DNA of 38,609 bases from an uncultured Brevibacillus sp. (GCA_946402065.1 CAMIVR010000041.1:1-38609); one strand, 5' to 3'. Positions 1 to 8,015 are shown, counted from the stretch's first letter. Translations and numbers: made by a program. The notes: a model not told the origin generated them from the sequence alone.

Positions 1-61
1 GAACCTTGGTCACCAAGACATCTCCGGCAGGAGCCTTGCGCTTGGCTTTTTTAGCGCCCAT
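1..61 (-). CDS. Unknown protein, N-terminal fragment (runs off the window)
   Basis: The first 20 codons of a minus-strand gene are present, starting with ATG at 61 and reading MGAKKAKRKAPAGD and onward. A strong ribosome binding site (AAAGGAGGTGACG) lies just upstream at about 65-80, which makes the start convincing. The N-terminus is very basic. I do not recognise the protein and too little is present to name a family. An extended -10 element at 109-117 could drive it. Confidence 0.6.
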   Translation of the reverse strand, partial: MGAKKAKRKAPAGDVLVTKV

Positions 62-108
62 CCTCGTCACCTCCTTTCCGAATAAGCGTTCTCCAAACAT
101 ACATTCTG

Positions 109-117
109 AGTATACCA
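109..117 (-). promoter_or_regulatory. Extended -10 promoter for the gene at 1-61
   Basis: The minus strand reads TGGTATACT, an extended -10 (TGN plus TATACT), about 50 nt before the start codon at 61. No good -35 is seen. A 9-bp inverted repeat, CCGAATAAG at 78-86 and CTTATTCGG at 118-126, flanks the element and the expected transcription start, so it may be an operator. This is inference from sequence only. Confidence 0.35.
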
Positions 118-146
118 CTTATTCGGAGGGGAAAGAGGCGATTCAT

Positions 147-182
147 CCCCCACCTACGAAAAAAATTTCGTGGAGGTGGGGG
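147..182. other. Strong stem-loop, function unknown
   Basis: CCCCCACCT-ACGAAA pairs with TTTCGT-GG-AGGTGGGGG around an AAAA loop, with a two-base bulge. There is no long T tract right after the stem on either strand, so it is not a textbook terminator, though it sits between two oppositely directed transcription units and could terminate or insulate. Confidence 0.5.
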
Positions 183-244
183 TCTTCTCGCAAGTCATGA
201 TAAAGAAAATGAATGTTTGTTATGTCTGATATAAGGAAAATGTT

Positions 245-490
245 ATGACGATCAGACAACTGGTGTCCCTTTGCTGATTCGCGATCGCCGCAACGGGCTG
301 CTCGTGTCCCCGGTGGGCAAACGGATTCTTGAACACGCCCGGGAAGTACTGTGCCAGATCGATAAGATTGAGCAAGTGGCGGCAGCCGAACGCGGGTTGG
401 AGATCGGTACCATCCGCGTCGGCAGCTTTCCCAGCGCTTCTGCCTACTTTGTCTCCAAGATGATCGGAGCGTTTCGCCGCTGGTGCCCCT
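245..490 (+). pseudogene. LysR-family regulator remnant
   Basis: ATG at 245 begins MTIRQL, the usual LysR start, but after six codons the reading frame is broken. In another frame, from about 263, the sequence reads GVPLLIRDRRNGLLVSPVGK and then the linker helix and the start of the ligand-binding domain (IGTIRVGSFPSASAYFVSKM). The DNA-binding helix-turn-helix (about 45 residues) is missing and the protein ends about 100 residues into a normally 300-residue family. An open frame continues by chance into the downstream sodC, but that gene has its own start and ribosome site. Imperfect 13-bp repeats at 260-272 and 480-492 mark the two breakpoints. Confidence 0.75.
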
Positions 491-582
491 CTTCGTTAAA
501 ACGTGATGAACGCCCTGCCCAATCGCCACATACGATACAGAAGAGATTATACAATCACGACACAAGCTGGAGGGGATTTATC

Positions 583-1110
583 ATGTTTGAGTATTCGACT
601 TCCGGGTACTATTCAAGCGATATGCCTGCCTATCTGTCCCAGGCGGAGCCGAACCGGGCGATAGCCTACATACACGGCGGGCCGCTCGCACCGAATCTCA
701 ATGGCTACGTATGGTTCGCAGATGTTCCGAACGGCACCGATGTGACAGTGGAGGTCAACGGCCTACCGCCATATCGGCCGGGGACAGCCACGGAGTCACC
801 GATCGGACCGCACGGCTTTCACATCCACGACAAAGGCTCGTGTGACGTCGGCAATCCGAACGATCCGTTCCAGGCTGCAGGCAGTCACTGGAACCCGACC
901 AATCAGCCGCACGGCAATCACGCCGGTGACTTTCCCGCCCTTTTCTCCAACCATGGCTATGCGCTGATGAATTTCTTTACGGATAAATTCCGGGTCGCCG
1001 ACATCATCGGCAAAACCATCATCATTCATCAAAATCCGGATGACTACCGGACACAGCCGGCAGGAAACTCCGGCAAGCGCCTGGCCTGCGGGGTCATTCA
1101 GGCCTATTAA
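583..1110 (+). CDS. sodC: Cu/Zn superoxide dismutase family protein
   Basis: A 175-aa protein that should dismute superoxide to O2 and H2O2. Metal ligands are all visible: FHIH (H80, H82), GSHWNP (H102, the bridging histidine), PHGNHAGDFP (H110, H113, D116) and IIIHQNPDDY (H149). The active-site arginine is R166 and the disulfide pair is C87 and C169. The start at 583 is set by CTGGAGGGG about 8 nt upstream. A longer open frame from 271 only adds the LysR remnant. Unlike most bacterial SodC proteins, it has no signal peptide or lipobox, so it appears cytoplasmic or is exported by another route. It stands alone and ends at a hairpin shared with the convergent permease gene. Confidence 0.9.
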   Translation: MFEYSTSGYYSSDMPAYLSQAEPNRAIAYIHGGPLAPNLNGYVWFADVPNGTDVTVEVNGLPPYRPGTATESPIGPHGFHIHDKGSCDVGNPNDPFQAAGSHWNPTNQPHGNHAGDFPALFSNHGYALMNFFTDKFRVADIIGKTIIIHQNPDDYRTQPAGNSGKRLACGVIQAY

Positions 1111-1119
1111 CCAAACAGC

Positions 1120-1165
1120 AGAGAGGCCCTGAACCCGTCTGGACGAAACGGATCAGGGCCTCTCT
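1120..1165. terminator. Hairpin between convergent sodC and permease genes
   Basis: AGAGAGGCCCTGA (1120-1132) pairs perfectly with TCAGGGCCTCTCT (1153-1165), a 13-bp stem with a 20-nt loop. T tracts are weak on both sides, but its place between convergent genes fits a bidirectional terminator. Confidence 0.6.
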
Positions 1166-1185
1166 CTGGAACAGGCTGCTTGCAT

Positions 1186-2598
1186 TTATTCCTCTGCCGG
1201 CTGCAGATCGCTTCCCGGTTCGATCTTGTTCTTCAAGCGGAAGTGATAGTAGAGCAGGCAGAAAATCGTAAACGGAATGGCGCAGTAGAGCGCGACACGC
1301 TGCTCCGGATCAAAGGCCAGACTCAACAGCACGACGATGTTCAACGTTAAGGCGACCAGCGGGAGGACGGGATAGAGCGGCGTTTTAAACTTCAGATCCG
1401 CCACTTTGCCTCCCTTGGCCAGATACTGCTTGCGAAAAGCCAGCTGTGATGCCGAGATGGAAATCCACCCCACCTGAGCCCCCAGTCCGGCAAGCGAGAT
1501 CAGCCAGAGATACACGGTATCTTTGGCAAACACGCTGGACAGAAGCGACAGCAGCGCGATGGCCAGGGTGAGCAGCAAGGCATTCATCGGCACGCCCTTT
1601 TTCGTCAACCGGCCGAGCGCCGGGCTGGCCATCTCGACTTTGGACAGCGACCAGAGCATCCGCGTAGCCGCATACATACCCGAATTGGCCACGGACAGCA
1701 GCGCTGTCAGGATGACAAAGTTCATGATATCTGCGGCATATGGAATCCCGATGTTGTCAAATACCACGACAAACGGACTTTCGATGACGCCGGCCTGTTC
1801 GTACGGAATCAGTCCCCCGAGGACAAAAATAGCCAGTACGAAGAAAATCAACGTGCGCCAGACCGTCGCCCTGATTGACCTGGGGATTGTTTTTTCCGGC
1901 TCGGCACTCTCCCCGGCGGCAATCCCGATCAGCTCAGTTCCCTGAAACGAGAAGTTGACAGTGATCATCGTCAGCAACAAGCCCGTGATCCCGTTCGGCA
2001 GAAGCGAAGCCTGGGCGTAATGGCCGAGGAGCGGCGCTGCTTGCCCGCCCTTCATCTCGATGAAACCAAACATAGCCGCGCCACCGAGAATGATGAACAA
2101 AATGATGGCGCTTACTTTTATGCTGGAAAACCAAAACTCCGTCTCGCCAAACGCTCGTGCAGAAAGCGCATTCAAAAGGAACAAAGCGAGCGCGAAAACG
2201 GCACACCAGATCCAGACCGGCGAATGGGGGAACCACCGCTGCATCAGCAGCCCGGATGAGAGCAGTTCGAGTGCCACGGTTACCGCCCACCCCAGCCAGT
2301 ACAGCCAGCCGACGGTAAACCCGAGTGCCGGACTGATAAATTTGGTCGTATACGTCTGAAACGAGCCAGCTACCGGCAGCGCAACAGACAGCTCCCCCAG
2401 ACAGAGCATGGTCAGGTACATGATAAACCCGCCTACAAGGTAGGAAACAATCGCTCCTGTCGGTCCGGCACTGCTGATCGTGTATCCGGAACCGAGAAAC
2501 AGCCCCGTCCCGATAATCCCGCCGAGCGAGATCATAAACAGGTGTCTGCTCTTTAGCGAGCGTTGTAGTTCATGCTGCTCTTCTCGCATTGATGGCAT
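1186..2598 (-). CDS. Amino-acid permease, S-methylmethionine permease-like (MmuP type)
   Basis: A 470-aa APC-superfamily permease (AAT family) with about 12 hydrophobic segments, predicted to import an amino acid by proton symport. The N-terminus ([26 protein letters not shown]), the WIWC segment, [16 protein letters not shown] and [23 protein letters not shown] are very close to E. coli MmuP as I recall it, closer than to RocE or other family members. The substrate remains inference because no mmuM-like methyltransferase lies next to it. I chose ATG 2598 (MPSMREEQ) because AAAGGAGA lies just upstream. A longer frame to 2661 has no such site. About 270 bases separate it from the upstream gene, with a terminator between. 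Confidence 0.88.
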   Translation of the reverse strand: MPSMREEQHELQRSLKSRHLFMISLGGIIGTGLFLGSGYTISSAGPTGAIVSYLVGGFIMYLTMLCLGELSVALPVAGSFQTYTTKFISPALGFTVGWLYWLGWAVTVALELLSSGLLMQRWFPHSPVWIWCAVFALALFLLNALSARAFGETEFWFSSIKVSAIILFIILGGAAMFGFIEMKGGQAAPLLGHYAQASLLPNGITGLLLTMITVNFSFQGTELIGIAAGESAEPEKTIPRSIRATVWRTLIFFVLAIFVLGGLIPYEQAGVIESPFVVVFDNIGIPYAADIMNFVILTALLSVANSGMYAATRMLWSLSKVEMASPALGRLTKKGVPMNALLLTLAIALLSLLSSVFAKDTVYLWLISLAGLGAQVGWISISASQLAFRKQYLAKGGKVADLKFKTPLYPVLPLVALTLNIVVLLSLAFDPEQRVALYCAIPFTIFCLLYYHFRLKNKIEPGSDLQPAEE

Positions 2599-2777
2599 GT
2601 ATATTCTCCTTTTTCTGTCCGCTGACAAAGGTGATAATGGAATGGCGAAGGTCGAAAACATCCGATCGCCGCATTAGTACATTACAACAAACAAAAAAAG
2701 AGAAACAGTGGTAATTAAACCCATGCGGTGTCTGCTGTGGAAAAACATTCTTTAGGGAGTATTCCCCAGAATAGCGT

Positions 2778-2816
2778 AAAAACACCTGCTTCGTCTCTTT
2801 ACGAAGAAGCAGGTGT
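2778..2816 (-). terminator. Rho-independent terminator after DUF4870 gene
   Basis: ACACCTGCTTCGT pairs with ACGAA-GAAGCAGGTGT around a short loop, and the minus strand continues with a TTTTT run. It ends the minus-strand gene at 2866-3162 and separates it from the permease. A second imperfect hairpin (2821-2858, CCGGGTAG with CTATCCGG) lies just upstream. The rest of 2599-2777 holds only the untranslated leader of the permease. Confidence 0.75.
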
Positions 2817-2865
2817 CTTTCCGGGTAGGACTGGAGTGTGCTCTCTCCCACTATCCGGATCAGCT

Positions 2866-3162
2866 TCAGCCCATCAGCGGATAATGGAATCTTCTGTCCG
2901 ACAGCGCGTAGAGAATTCCTTTGATCGGATAGTATAGTGCCATCAGGCTGAACAAAATCAGGAACGGAATGCCGATCAGAATGAACGAGAACGCCCAGGA
3001 AATTCCGATGAGGACGGTCATGGCAATGTGGAAAATTAACGCCTGCAAGGCGAGATTTCTTACTGATCGGTCGGAAGCGATGACCAGAACGATTAACGGC
3101 AGCAAAATCGGGGCGAAAAACGTGCTGGCATGGATGACAATTTTAATAATTTTTGAGTCCAT
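2866..3162 (-). CDS. Small membrane protein, DUF4870 family
   Basis: A 98-aa protein with three hydrophobic stretches (about residues 8-28, 40-60 and 62-82) and the DUF4870 pattern: an N-terminal helix, a basic RSVRNLALQALIFHI segment, then WAFSFILIGIPFLILFSL. The function of this family is not established. The ATG at 3162 is preceded by GTGAGGGA. It is a single gene divergent from the methyltransferase, with the 28-bp repeat array between them. Confidence 0.75.
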   Translation of the reverse strand: MDSKIIKIVIHASTFFAPILLPLIVLVIASDRSVRNLALQALIFHIAMTVLIGISWAFSFILIGIPFLILFSLMALYYPIKGILYALSDRRFHYPLMG

Positions 3163-3250
3163 TTACTGTTCCCTCACTCAACGTTAAAATATTTGATAGT
3201 TATAGTGTAGACGGGATCAAGGCGAAGAAAAACAGACTGTGGTTTGGATT

Positions 3251-3362
3251 TTTCTCCGTCTCAAGACGGAGTGTACTTTCTCCGGCTAAAAAGACGGAGT
3301 GTACTTTCTCCGGCTAAAATGACGGAGTGTTCTATCTCCGGCTCAAAAGACGGAGTGTACTT
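3251..3362. repeat. 28-bp tandem repeat of short hairpins, about 3.5 copies
   Basis: Units start at 3265, 3293, 3321 and 3349 (the last partial) and each reads GACGGAGTGTACTTTCTCCG followed by GCTAAAAA, with 0-3 changes. Each unit holds CGGAG-N8-CTCCG, and the first is preceded by CTCCGTCT-CA-AGACGGAG (3254-3271). Each CGGAG can pair with the CTCCG on either side, so several exclusive folds exist. No T tracts follow, so these are not terminators. It fills the region between divergent genes, just before the methyltransferase ribosome site. Confidence 0.85.
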
Positions 3363-3391
3363 GACCGATTAACACAGAGTAGGAGGCGGGC

Positions 3392-4087
3392 ATGATGGAC
3401 GAAAACAAGTGGAATGATCAGGTGGAAAAAGCGTGGAATCAAAACGCTGCCGATTGGCACGCGCGCAGTGCAGACATGTGGGAGCATGGCAGCCGAAAAA
3501 CGATCGTGCCCTTCTTTACCCGGCATGTGCCGCTTGCCGAGGGTGATTGTGTGCTGGACGCGGGGTGTGGCGACGGCTACGCGAGCTGGAAGCTGGCGCA
3601 GCTCGGTTATCGCGTCGAGGGCGTCGATCTGTCTGCAGAGATGATTCGCCTGGCCAGCCAGCGAACGGCTGAAACCGGGACACTGCACTTCCGGCAGAGT
3701 GATGTCGCCGCACTGCCATATCAGAATGACTGCTTCGCTGGGATCCTCTCGATCAACGTCGTGGAGTTCACCCCTTCCCCGCTCAAGACGCTGCGTGAAT
3801 TTCACCGGGTGTTGCGCTCAGGCGGTGTGCTCGTCATCGGAATACTGGGACCCACTGCCGGACCACGCGCTTTCAGCTATCGCCGCCTCTACGACGAGCA
3901 TGCGATTCAAAATACGCTGATGCCCTGGGAAGCGCGCCAGTTGGCGGAAGAAAACGGGTTCGGCCTGATCGGTACGGAGCCTGTCTACAAAGCCGGGATT
4001 GGCCCAACGGTTGCTCGCCAGCTGCCGGAGGATTTGCAGCAGGCGGTCAGCTTCCTCACGCTGTTCGCGCTGCAGAAGCAACTGTAG
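3392..4087 (+). CDS. Class I SAM-dependent methyltransferase
   Basis: A 231-aa protein of the Methyltransf_11 type. Motif I is VLDAGCGDGYAS (about residues 54-65), followed by GYRVEGVDLSAEMI (motif II, acidic ribose contact), the post-II SDVAALPY and FAGILSINVVEF, and motif III LRSGGVLVIGILG. These show S-adenosylmethionine binding; the substrate cannot be read from the sequence. AGGAGG at 3380-3385 sets the start at ATG 3392; the next codon is also ATG. The gene stands alone between the 28-bp repeat array and a strong bidirectional terminator. Confidence 0.85.
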   Translation: MMDENKWNDQVEKAWNQNAADWHARSADMWEHGSRKTIVPFFTRHVPLAEGDCVLDAGCGDGYASWKLAQLGYRVEGVDLSAEMIRLASQRTAETGTLHFRQSDVAALPYQNDCFAGILSINVVEFTPSPLKTLREFHRVLRSGGVLVIGILGPTAGPRAFSYRRLYDEHAIQNTLMPWEARQLAEENGFGLIGTEPVYKAGIGPTVARQLPEDLQQAVSFLTLFALQKQL

Positions 4088-4106
4088 CGTCGACAAAAAA
4101 GACATG

Positions 4107-4139
4107 CGAAAAACCTCAGCCGCTCGCTGAGGTTTTTCG
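4107..4139. terminator. Bidirectional terminator
   Basis: CGAAAAACCTCAGC pairs with GCTGAGGTTTTTCG around a 5-nt loop. The T run on each strand is part of the stem, so it serves both the methyltransferase (plus) and the chemoreceptor-like gene (minus). Confidence 0.85.
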
Positions 4140-4152
4140 TTCATGACGACAA

Positions 4153-5097
4153 TTATCCCAATAATTCCTTCATTTCCTCATAGCTCGCTTCCAGCTCGCG
4201 GTCAACGACGCTGGCTTCTTCGACATGGGCAGCGAGGTGCTCGTTCATTTCAATCAGCAGGCTGTTCGCTTGCTCTACCTGGTTGTCAATCTCGCCGGAG
4301 TAGCGCTTTTGCTGCTGAATCGTATCGATCACCGCTTTTACCTCGACGCCCACCTCATGGAAGGTCTTGGCGATGCCGTCCATTTTGCCGGTCGCTTCCT
4401 TGCTGGCATTCAAGCCTTCGTGGATCGCCTTCGTGCTCTTTTCGCTGTTTGCCAGCGCTTCTTTGGTCTCTTCCTGGATTTTTTCAATCAGGGACGCGAT
4501 GTTTTTCGTAGAATTGGCGGTCATTTCCGCCAGCTTGCGGACTTCGTCAGCGACGACGGCGAAGCCTCGGCCCTGTTCCCCGGCCCGTGCGGCTTCAATC
4601 GCCGCGTTCAGTGCGAGCAGGTTGGTCTGATTCGCGATGTCGCTAATGACTTGAACGATGCTCGTAATCTCCGAGGAACGCTCTTCCAGTCGGCTCATGG
4701 AAACAGCTGTATTGGCCGATTCGCGCTCCAGCAGCGTCACGACGTTGACGACGTTTTCCAGTGCTTTTTTTCCTTCCTGCAACTGTTCAGCCGACTGGTT
4801 GGAAATTTGGCTCAGGCGCTCGCCGCGGGAGAGCAGCTGATTTGCCGTCTCGGCCGACGAATGGCTGATGCCTTGAATTTTTTCCACGATCGCCCTCATG
4901 CCATTCGCCAGTTCGGCCAGGTCATCATGCTGGGCATTGACGAGTTCATGCTGCTTGATAATGCCGCCGATGCGTTCGTACAGGGCGTAGAATTCCTGTA
5001 CGCGCTCCTGCTTGTCCTCTGCAGTCTGCTCTTCTTGCTTTACAGCCACCGCTACTGCTGCCGCTTCTTCTCTCTCCGCCTTTTTCTTCCAAAACAT
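4153..5097 (-). CDS. Soluble methyl-accepting chemotaxis-like signalling protein
   Basis: A 314-aa all-helical protein with no membrane segment. The conserved receptor tip is at about residues 145-200 ([40 protein letters not shown]), the part that contacts CheA and CheW. The first 30 residues are charged ([11 protein letters not shown]), and the helices before and after the tip form the antiparallel coiled coil. There is no HAMP, PAS, globin or other sensing domain. GGAGGAGGAG just upstream sets the start. It lies 23 nt downstream of a four-helix membrane protein on the same strand, so the two are likely cotranscribed and that protein may supply the membrane part. Confidence 0.88.
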   Translation of the reverse strand: MFWKKKAEREEAAAVAVAVKQEEQTAEDKQERVQEFYALYERIGGIIKQHELVNAQHDDLAELANGMRAIVEKIQGISHSSAETANQLLSRGERLSQISNQSAEQLQEGKKALENVVNVVTLLERESANTAVSMSRLEERSSEITSIVQVISDIANQTNLLALNAAIEAARAGEQGRGFAVVADEVRKLAEMTANSTKNIASLIEKIQEETKEALANSEKSTKAIHEGLNASKEATGKMDGIAKTFHEVGVEVKAVIDTIQQQKRYSGEIDNQVEQANSLLIEMNEHLAAHVEEASVVDRELEASYEEMKELLG

Positions 5098-5120
5098 TTC
5101 TTCTCCTCCTCCAGCTGCTT

Positions 5121-5918
5121 CTAAATAGAATGCTCCTCACGATGGGCAAAGAGGCGTGATTCTTTTACGCCCGGATGCTGTTTCGCCAGGGTAAGCATAT
5201 TTTCCAAAAAGTAGAAGTGCCCCTCCAGCAACTCGATATCCTTCCGCTCGAACTTTTCGACCTGCAGATACTGCTGCATCTCCAGGATAAAGCGCTCCAT
5301 CTTGTTGTAAAAGTCGTTGGCCTTCAGCATCTGTTCCACTTCCGGATACTCTGACTTGAGCCGCTTGATTTCACCGTGGACTTTTGTCGCCTCCAGAATG
5401 ATCTGGTACGCCATCCGTGCATACGATGCTGCGGTTGCAAGCTGATTTTCGCGGCGTGCCTCGCGCAAAGCGGACAAGTACGTGATAAAATGGTAAATGG
5501 TAAGAAACAGCGGTCCCAAAAACAGGATGATTCCCGCTTTGTAGACATGCTGATTACTGACGTTGTTGATCAGCAAAAACAGATGAAACAAAATAGCGCC
5601 CAACCAGACATAGATGATCACCTGATGGTTGACTTTCCCTGCCTCCTCCTGCCTGGAAAAGACGAAGGTGAGTCCCAGCAAGTAAAACGCTAGCAGCGTA
5701 AAGCTGGCGCTGAACAAAGCCATCTCCATCTCCTGCAGCCATGCCGCATCTGCAGGTATATCAATAAAGTATTCGAAGGCAAACACCAGTGCAGAAAACA
5801 GCAGCCCAAGGATCCAGAACCGACTTACATCTATGTCAAAACGCCGACGTGTGCGATACTTTTCAGCACGAGATACATTCAATTCACGCTCACCCCACTG
5901 CATTGATTGATTCGCCAT
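5121..5918 (-). CDS. Four-helix membrane protein with cytoplasmic coiled-coil tail, unknown family
   Basis: A 265-aa protein I do not recognise. A basic N-terminus ([16 protein letters not shown]) is followed by four hydrophobic helices at about 33-50, 66-88, 98-118 and 124-148. A charged helical region from about 150 to the end ([42 protein letters not shown]) looks like a coiled coil in the cytoplasm. The start at 5918 has AAGGA about 12 nt upstream, a little far; an out-of-frame ATG lies between and opens only a 12-codon frame. The soluble chemoreceptor-like gene follows after 23 nt. Inference: it anchors or gives input to that protein. Confidence 0.75.
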   Translation of the reverse strand: MANQSMQWGERELNVSRAEKYRTRRRFDIDVSRFWILGLLFSALVFAFEYFIDIPADAAWLQEMEMALFSASFTLLAFYLLGLTFVFSRQEEAGKVNHQVIIYVWLGAILFHLFLLINNVSNQHVYKAGIILFLGPLFLTIYHFITYLSALREARRENQLATAASYARMAYQIILEATKVHGEIKRLKSEYPEVEQMLKANDFYNKMERFILEMQQYLQVEKFERKDIELLEGHFYFLENMLTLAKQHPGVKESRLFAHREEHSI

Positions 5919-5931
5919 ATTTCGCCATAAT
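5903..5931 (+). promoter_or_regulatory. Likely sigma-A promoter for rsmF
   Basis: TTGATT (5903-5908), a 17-nt spacer and CATAAT (5926-5931) point toward rsmF. The -35 lies inside the start of the divergent membrane-protein gene. Confidence 0.45.
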
Positions 5932-5971
5932 CCTTTCGACTAGCAAAAATGAACCGAACCAGGAGGTCTGC

Positions 5972-7390
5972 ATGAATCGTCCGCTTCCCGAAATGTTTAT
6001 CAACCGCACGCAAGAGATGCTGGGAGCTGCGGCAGTCCCATTTCTTCACAGCTACCAGTCGCTCCCGACACATGGCCTGCGGGTCAATCCAGGCAAAGTA
6101 TCTGCCGAGTGGTTTGCGCAAGCCGGGCTGTTTTCCCTCACACCCGTCGAGTGGTGTCCCACCGGTTTCCGTTTCCCGCCCGAGGAGCGGCCCGGCAAGC
6201 ATCCCTATCACGCCTGTGGCCTGTACTACCTGCAGGAGCCGAGCGCCATGGCCGTCGCCGAAGCGCTCGACGTCCAGCCAGATGATGTCATTCTCGACTT
6301 GTGCGCCGCACCGGGCGGGAAATCGACCCAGATTGCCGGAAAGCTGGGGGGCAGCGGTCTCCTCGTCGCCAATGAAATCCACCCGACACGGGCCAAAGCG
6401 CTCTCCGAAAATATCGAGCGGCTGGGGATTGTCAACGCACTGGTCACCAATGAATCCCCTGAGCGTTTGCAGACCCGCTTCACGGAGTTTTTCGACAAAA
6501 TTCTCGTCGATGCTCCGTGTTCAGGGGAAGGCATGTTTCGCAAGCTGCCTGAGGCGATCGATGACTGGTCCCCTGCCAAGGTGAGCGAATGCCACGCGAT
6601 GCAGCTGGAGATTTTGGCCGCCTCCAGCGCCATGCTCAAGCCAGGGGGGCGCCTCGTCTATTCGACGTGTACCTTTGCCCCTTTGGAAAATGAGCAGACG
6701 ATTGCCTCCTTTTTGCATACGCACCCACAGTTCAGCTTGCAGATCGTACCGCATCACGAGATGTTCGTGCCCGGCGAACCGGCTTGGGCGACGCCAGCCG
6801 ATCCCGAGCTGGCAAAAACCGCACGTCTCTGGCCGCATCTCTTGCGCGGGGAAGGCCACTTTATCGCCGTGCTGCAAAAAGATGGGGACCACGACGCAGA
6901 CGGGCAGACGAGTCATCCGTCCGGCAAAAAGTCCAAGCGTCCAGCCAAGCCGACCAGCGCCATCCAGGAAGCCATCGCCTGCTGGCAGGGGTTCGCCCGC
7001 GAATCCGTTCCGTCACTCGCGGTGCGAACGGAAGATTCCGCGCGCTTTACCCTGTTCGGTGAACAGCTTTACTATAGCCCGCTGCCCTCGCCTGACTTGG
7101 CCAGCCTGCGCGTAGTCCGGCCCGGCTGGCACCTCGGTACGGTGAAAAAGAACCGCTTCGAGCCGTCGCATGCCCTCGCCCTCTCGCTTCACGCAGAGGA
7201 TGCCGCGCGCACAGCCGACTACGCCGCCGATGCTCCGGATGTCCTGCGCTATTTGCGCGGGGAATCGCTCACCCGACCAGGTATAGACGGATGGACACTG
7301 GTGACTGTCGACAGCCACCCGCTCGGTTGGGGAAAACAGGTGGACGGACAGTTGAAAAACCATTATCCAAAAGGCTTGCGCTGGCTATAA
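5972..7390 (+). CDS. rsmF: 16S rRNA (cytosine-C5)-methyltransferase, RsmF/YebU type
   Basis: A 472-aa NOL1/NOP2/Sun-family enzyme that makes 5-methylcytosine in rRNA. The SAM-binding motif is DLCAAPGGKSTQ (109-120). The two cysteines of the family are present: APCSGEGM (C183, motif IV) and YSTCT (C233, motif VI, the nucleophile). The region after about residue 310 contains a basic linker (GKKSKRPAKP) and a PUA-like C-terminal domain as in RsmF, so it is full length. AGGAGGT at 5961-5967 sets the start at ATG 5972, not the upstream open frame from 5789. It is divergent from the membrane-protein gene and shares its terminator with the convergent zinc-ribbon gene. The exact target base is not shown by sequence. 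Confidence 0.88.
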   Translation: MNRPLPEMFINRTQEMLGAAAVPFLHSYQSLPTHGLRVNPGKVSAEWFAQAGLFSLTPVEWCPTGFRFPPEERPGKHPYHACGLYYLQEPSAMAVAEALDVQPDDVILDLCAAPGGKSTQIAGKLGGSGLLVANEIHPTRAKALSENIERLGIVNALVTNESPERLQTRFTEFFDKILVDAPCSGEGMFRKLPEAIDDWSPAKVSECHAMQLEILAASSAMLKPGGRLVYSTCTFAPLENEQTIASFLHTHPQFSLQIVPHHEMFVPGEPAWATPADPELAKTARLWPHLLRGEGHFIAVLQKDGDHDADGQTSHPSGKKSKRPAKPTSAIQEAIACWQGFARESVPSLAVRTEDSARFTLFGEQLYYSPLPSPDLASLRVVRPGWHLGTVKKNRFEPSHALALSLHAEDAARTADYAADAPDVLRYLRGESLTRPGIDGWTLVTVDSHPLGWGKQVDGQLKNHYPKGLRWL

Positions 7391-7415
7391 CAGGCCATGG
7401 CTTGTGCGAAAATGC

Positions 7416-7442
7416 GGCTTCGCCGAGTCACTTCGGCGGAGC
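7416..7442. other. Stem-loop in the rsmF 3' region
   Basis: GCTTCGCCGA and TCGGCGGAGC pair, with one G-T, around a short loop about 30 nt after the rsmF stop. There is no T run. The rest of 7391-7503 holds no recognisable gene. Confidence 0.4.
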
Positions 7443-7503
7443 GTTCGCTGCTCTGCTGTGCGAGCGTCTGTCGAACCGGCTTGCAGCGCCTCGGCAGATT
7501 ACC

Positions 7504-7551
7504 CAAAAAAACCCCGCAAAGAGCAAAAACACATGCTCTTAACGGGGTTTT
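7504..7551. terminator. Bidirectional terminator overlapping the zinc-ribbon gene stop
   Basis: AAAACCCCG (7508-7516) pairs with CGGGGTTTT (7543-7551), with an inner AAGAGC/GCTCTT stem. It ends rsmF on the plus strand. The last five codons and TAA of the minus-strand gene (7539-7541) are written into its right arm, so it also ends that gene. Confidence 0.8.
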
Positions 7552-7778
7552 CGCCCTTCACTATCCACCACTGTTAAGGAGCCATCCCGGATATAGGAAA
7601 TGATTTTGGAGACGGGGAGGCCGGTTGCGTTGGCTATCTGCATTGCGTTCGAGTTAGGCTTCTGGCGCAAATAATCCTTCACGGTTTTATAAACTTCGTA
7701 CTCATTGTCTGCACACATACTACAGTAGGCTTGGTTGGGCTGCTTAGGGCTGTTGCAACTCGGACAAACATCAATCAT
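7539..7778 (-). CDS. Small zinc-ribbon plus helix-turn-helix protein (YvyF-like)
   Basis: A 79-aa protein. Residues 5-23 hold two CxxC pairs (CPSC and CSMC), a likely zinc ribbon. A helical segment (YKTVKDYLRQKPNSNAMQIA) and a helix-turn-helix (ATGLPVSKIISYIRDGSLTV) follow. This layout resembles the flagellar-operon protein YvyF (TIGR03826), but no flagellar genes are near and the N-terminal CxxC spacing differs, so it is at most a paralogue. AGAGGAGAT upstream of ATG 7778 sets the start; a much longer open frame on this strand is antisense to the GntR gene. Likely a nucleic-acid or protein-binding regulator. Confidence 0.75.
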   Translation of the reverse strand: MIDVCPSCNSPKQPNQAYCSMCADNEYEVYKTVKDYLRQKPNSNAMQIANATGLPVSKIISYIRDGSLTVVDSEGRKPR

Positions 7779-7947
7779 AGGAATCTCCTCTCGCCCTGAA
7801 ATAACAGAACCATGATTGCCTTCATACATGTAATACCACAATCTATCGTTCCGTAAACCTCGTCCGCCTTCTATTTTACCCGTTCTCTGAATAATGGAAA
7901 ACCCCGGAAAAGAAAAAATCTTGCAACTGTCATCTGCAGTTACACTG

Positions 7948-7991
7948 TTGACGAAGCGCCTGCCCGGTGCTAGGATGTGAATTGTCCCAAT
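7948..7991 (+). promoter_or_regulatory. Promoter and possible operator of the GntR-MFS operon
   Basis: TTGACG (7948-7953), a 17-nt spacer and TAGGAT (7971-7976) form a good sigma-A promoter. ATTG-TCC-CAAT (7981-7991) is a perfect dyad at the expected transcription start, and AACTG-N7-CAGTT (7925-7941) lies just upstream of the -35. FadR-type GntR proteins bind short dyads of this size, so autoregulation is a fair inference. Confidence 0.5.
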
Positions 7992-8015
7992 CATCCTATG
8001 TTTGGAGGAATGTCT

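Noticed and set aside
143..565. 140-codon minus-strand frame at the left end
   Set aside because: It is antisense to the LysR remnant and has no ribosome site or known pattern.
271..582. LysR-SodC fusion protein in one open frame
   Set aside because: The join is a chance open frame through decayed DNA; sodC has its own ribosome site and start at 583.
2821..2863. Possible TPP or cobalamin riboswitch before the permease gene (minus strand CTGATCCGGATAG, later CCGGAAAGACACCTGC)
   Set aside because: Only short pieces match. The CUGAGA and GCGUAGGGA parts of the TPP switch are missing and the B12 core is not there, and the segment overlaps the end of the DUF4870 gene and lies before its terminator.
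3251..3362. 28-bp repeats as a CRISPR array
   Set aside because: Units are directly joined with no unique spacers and no cas genes are near.
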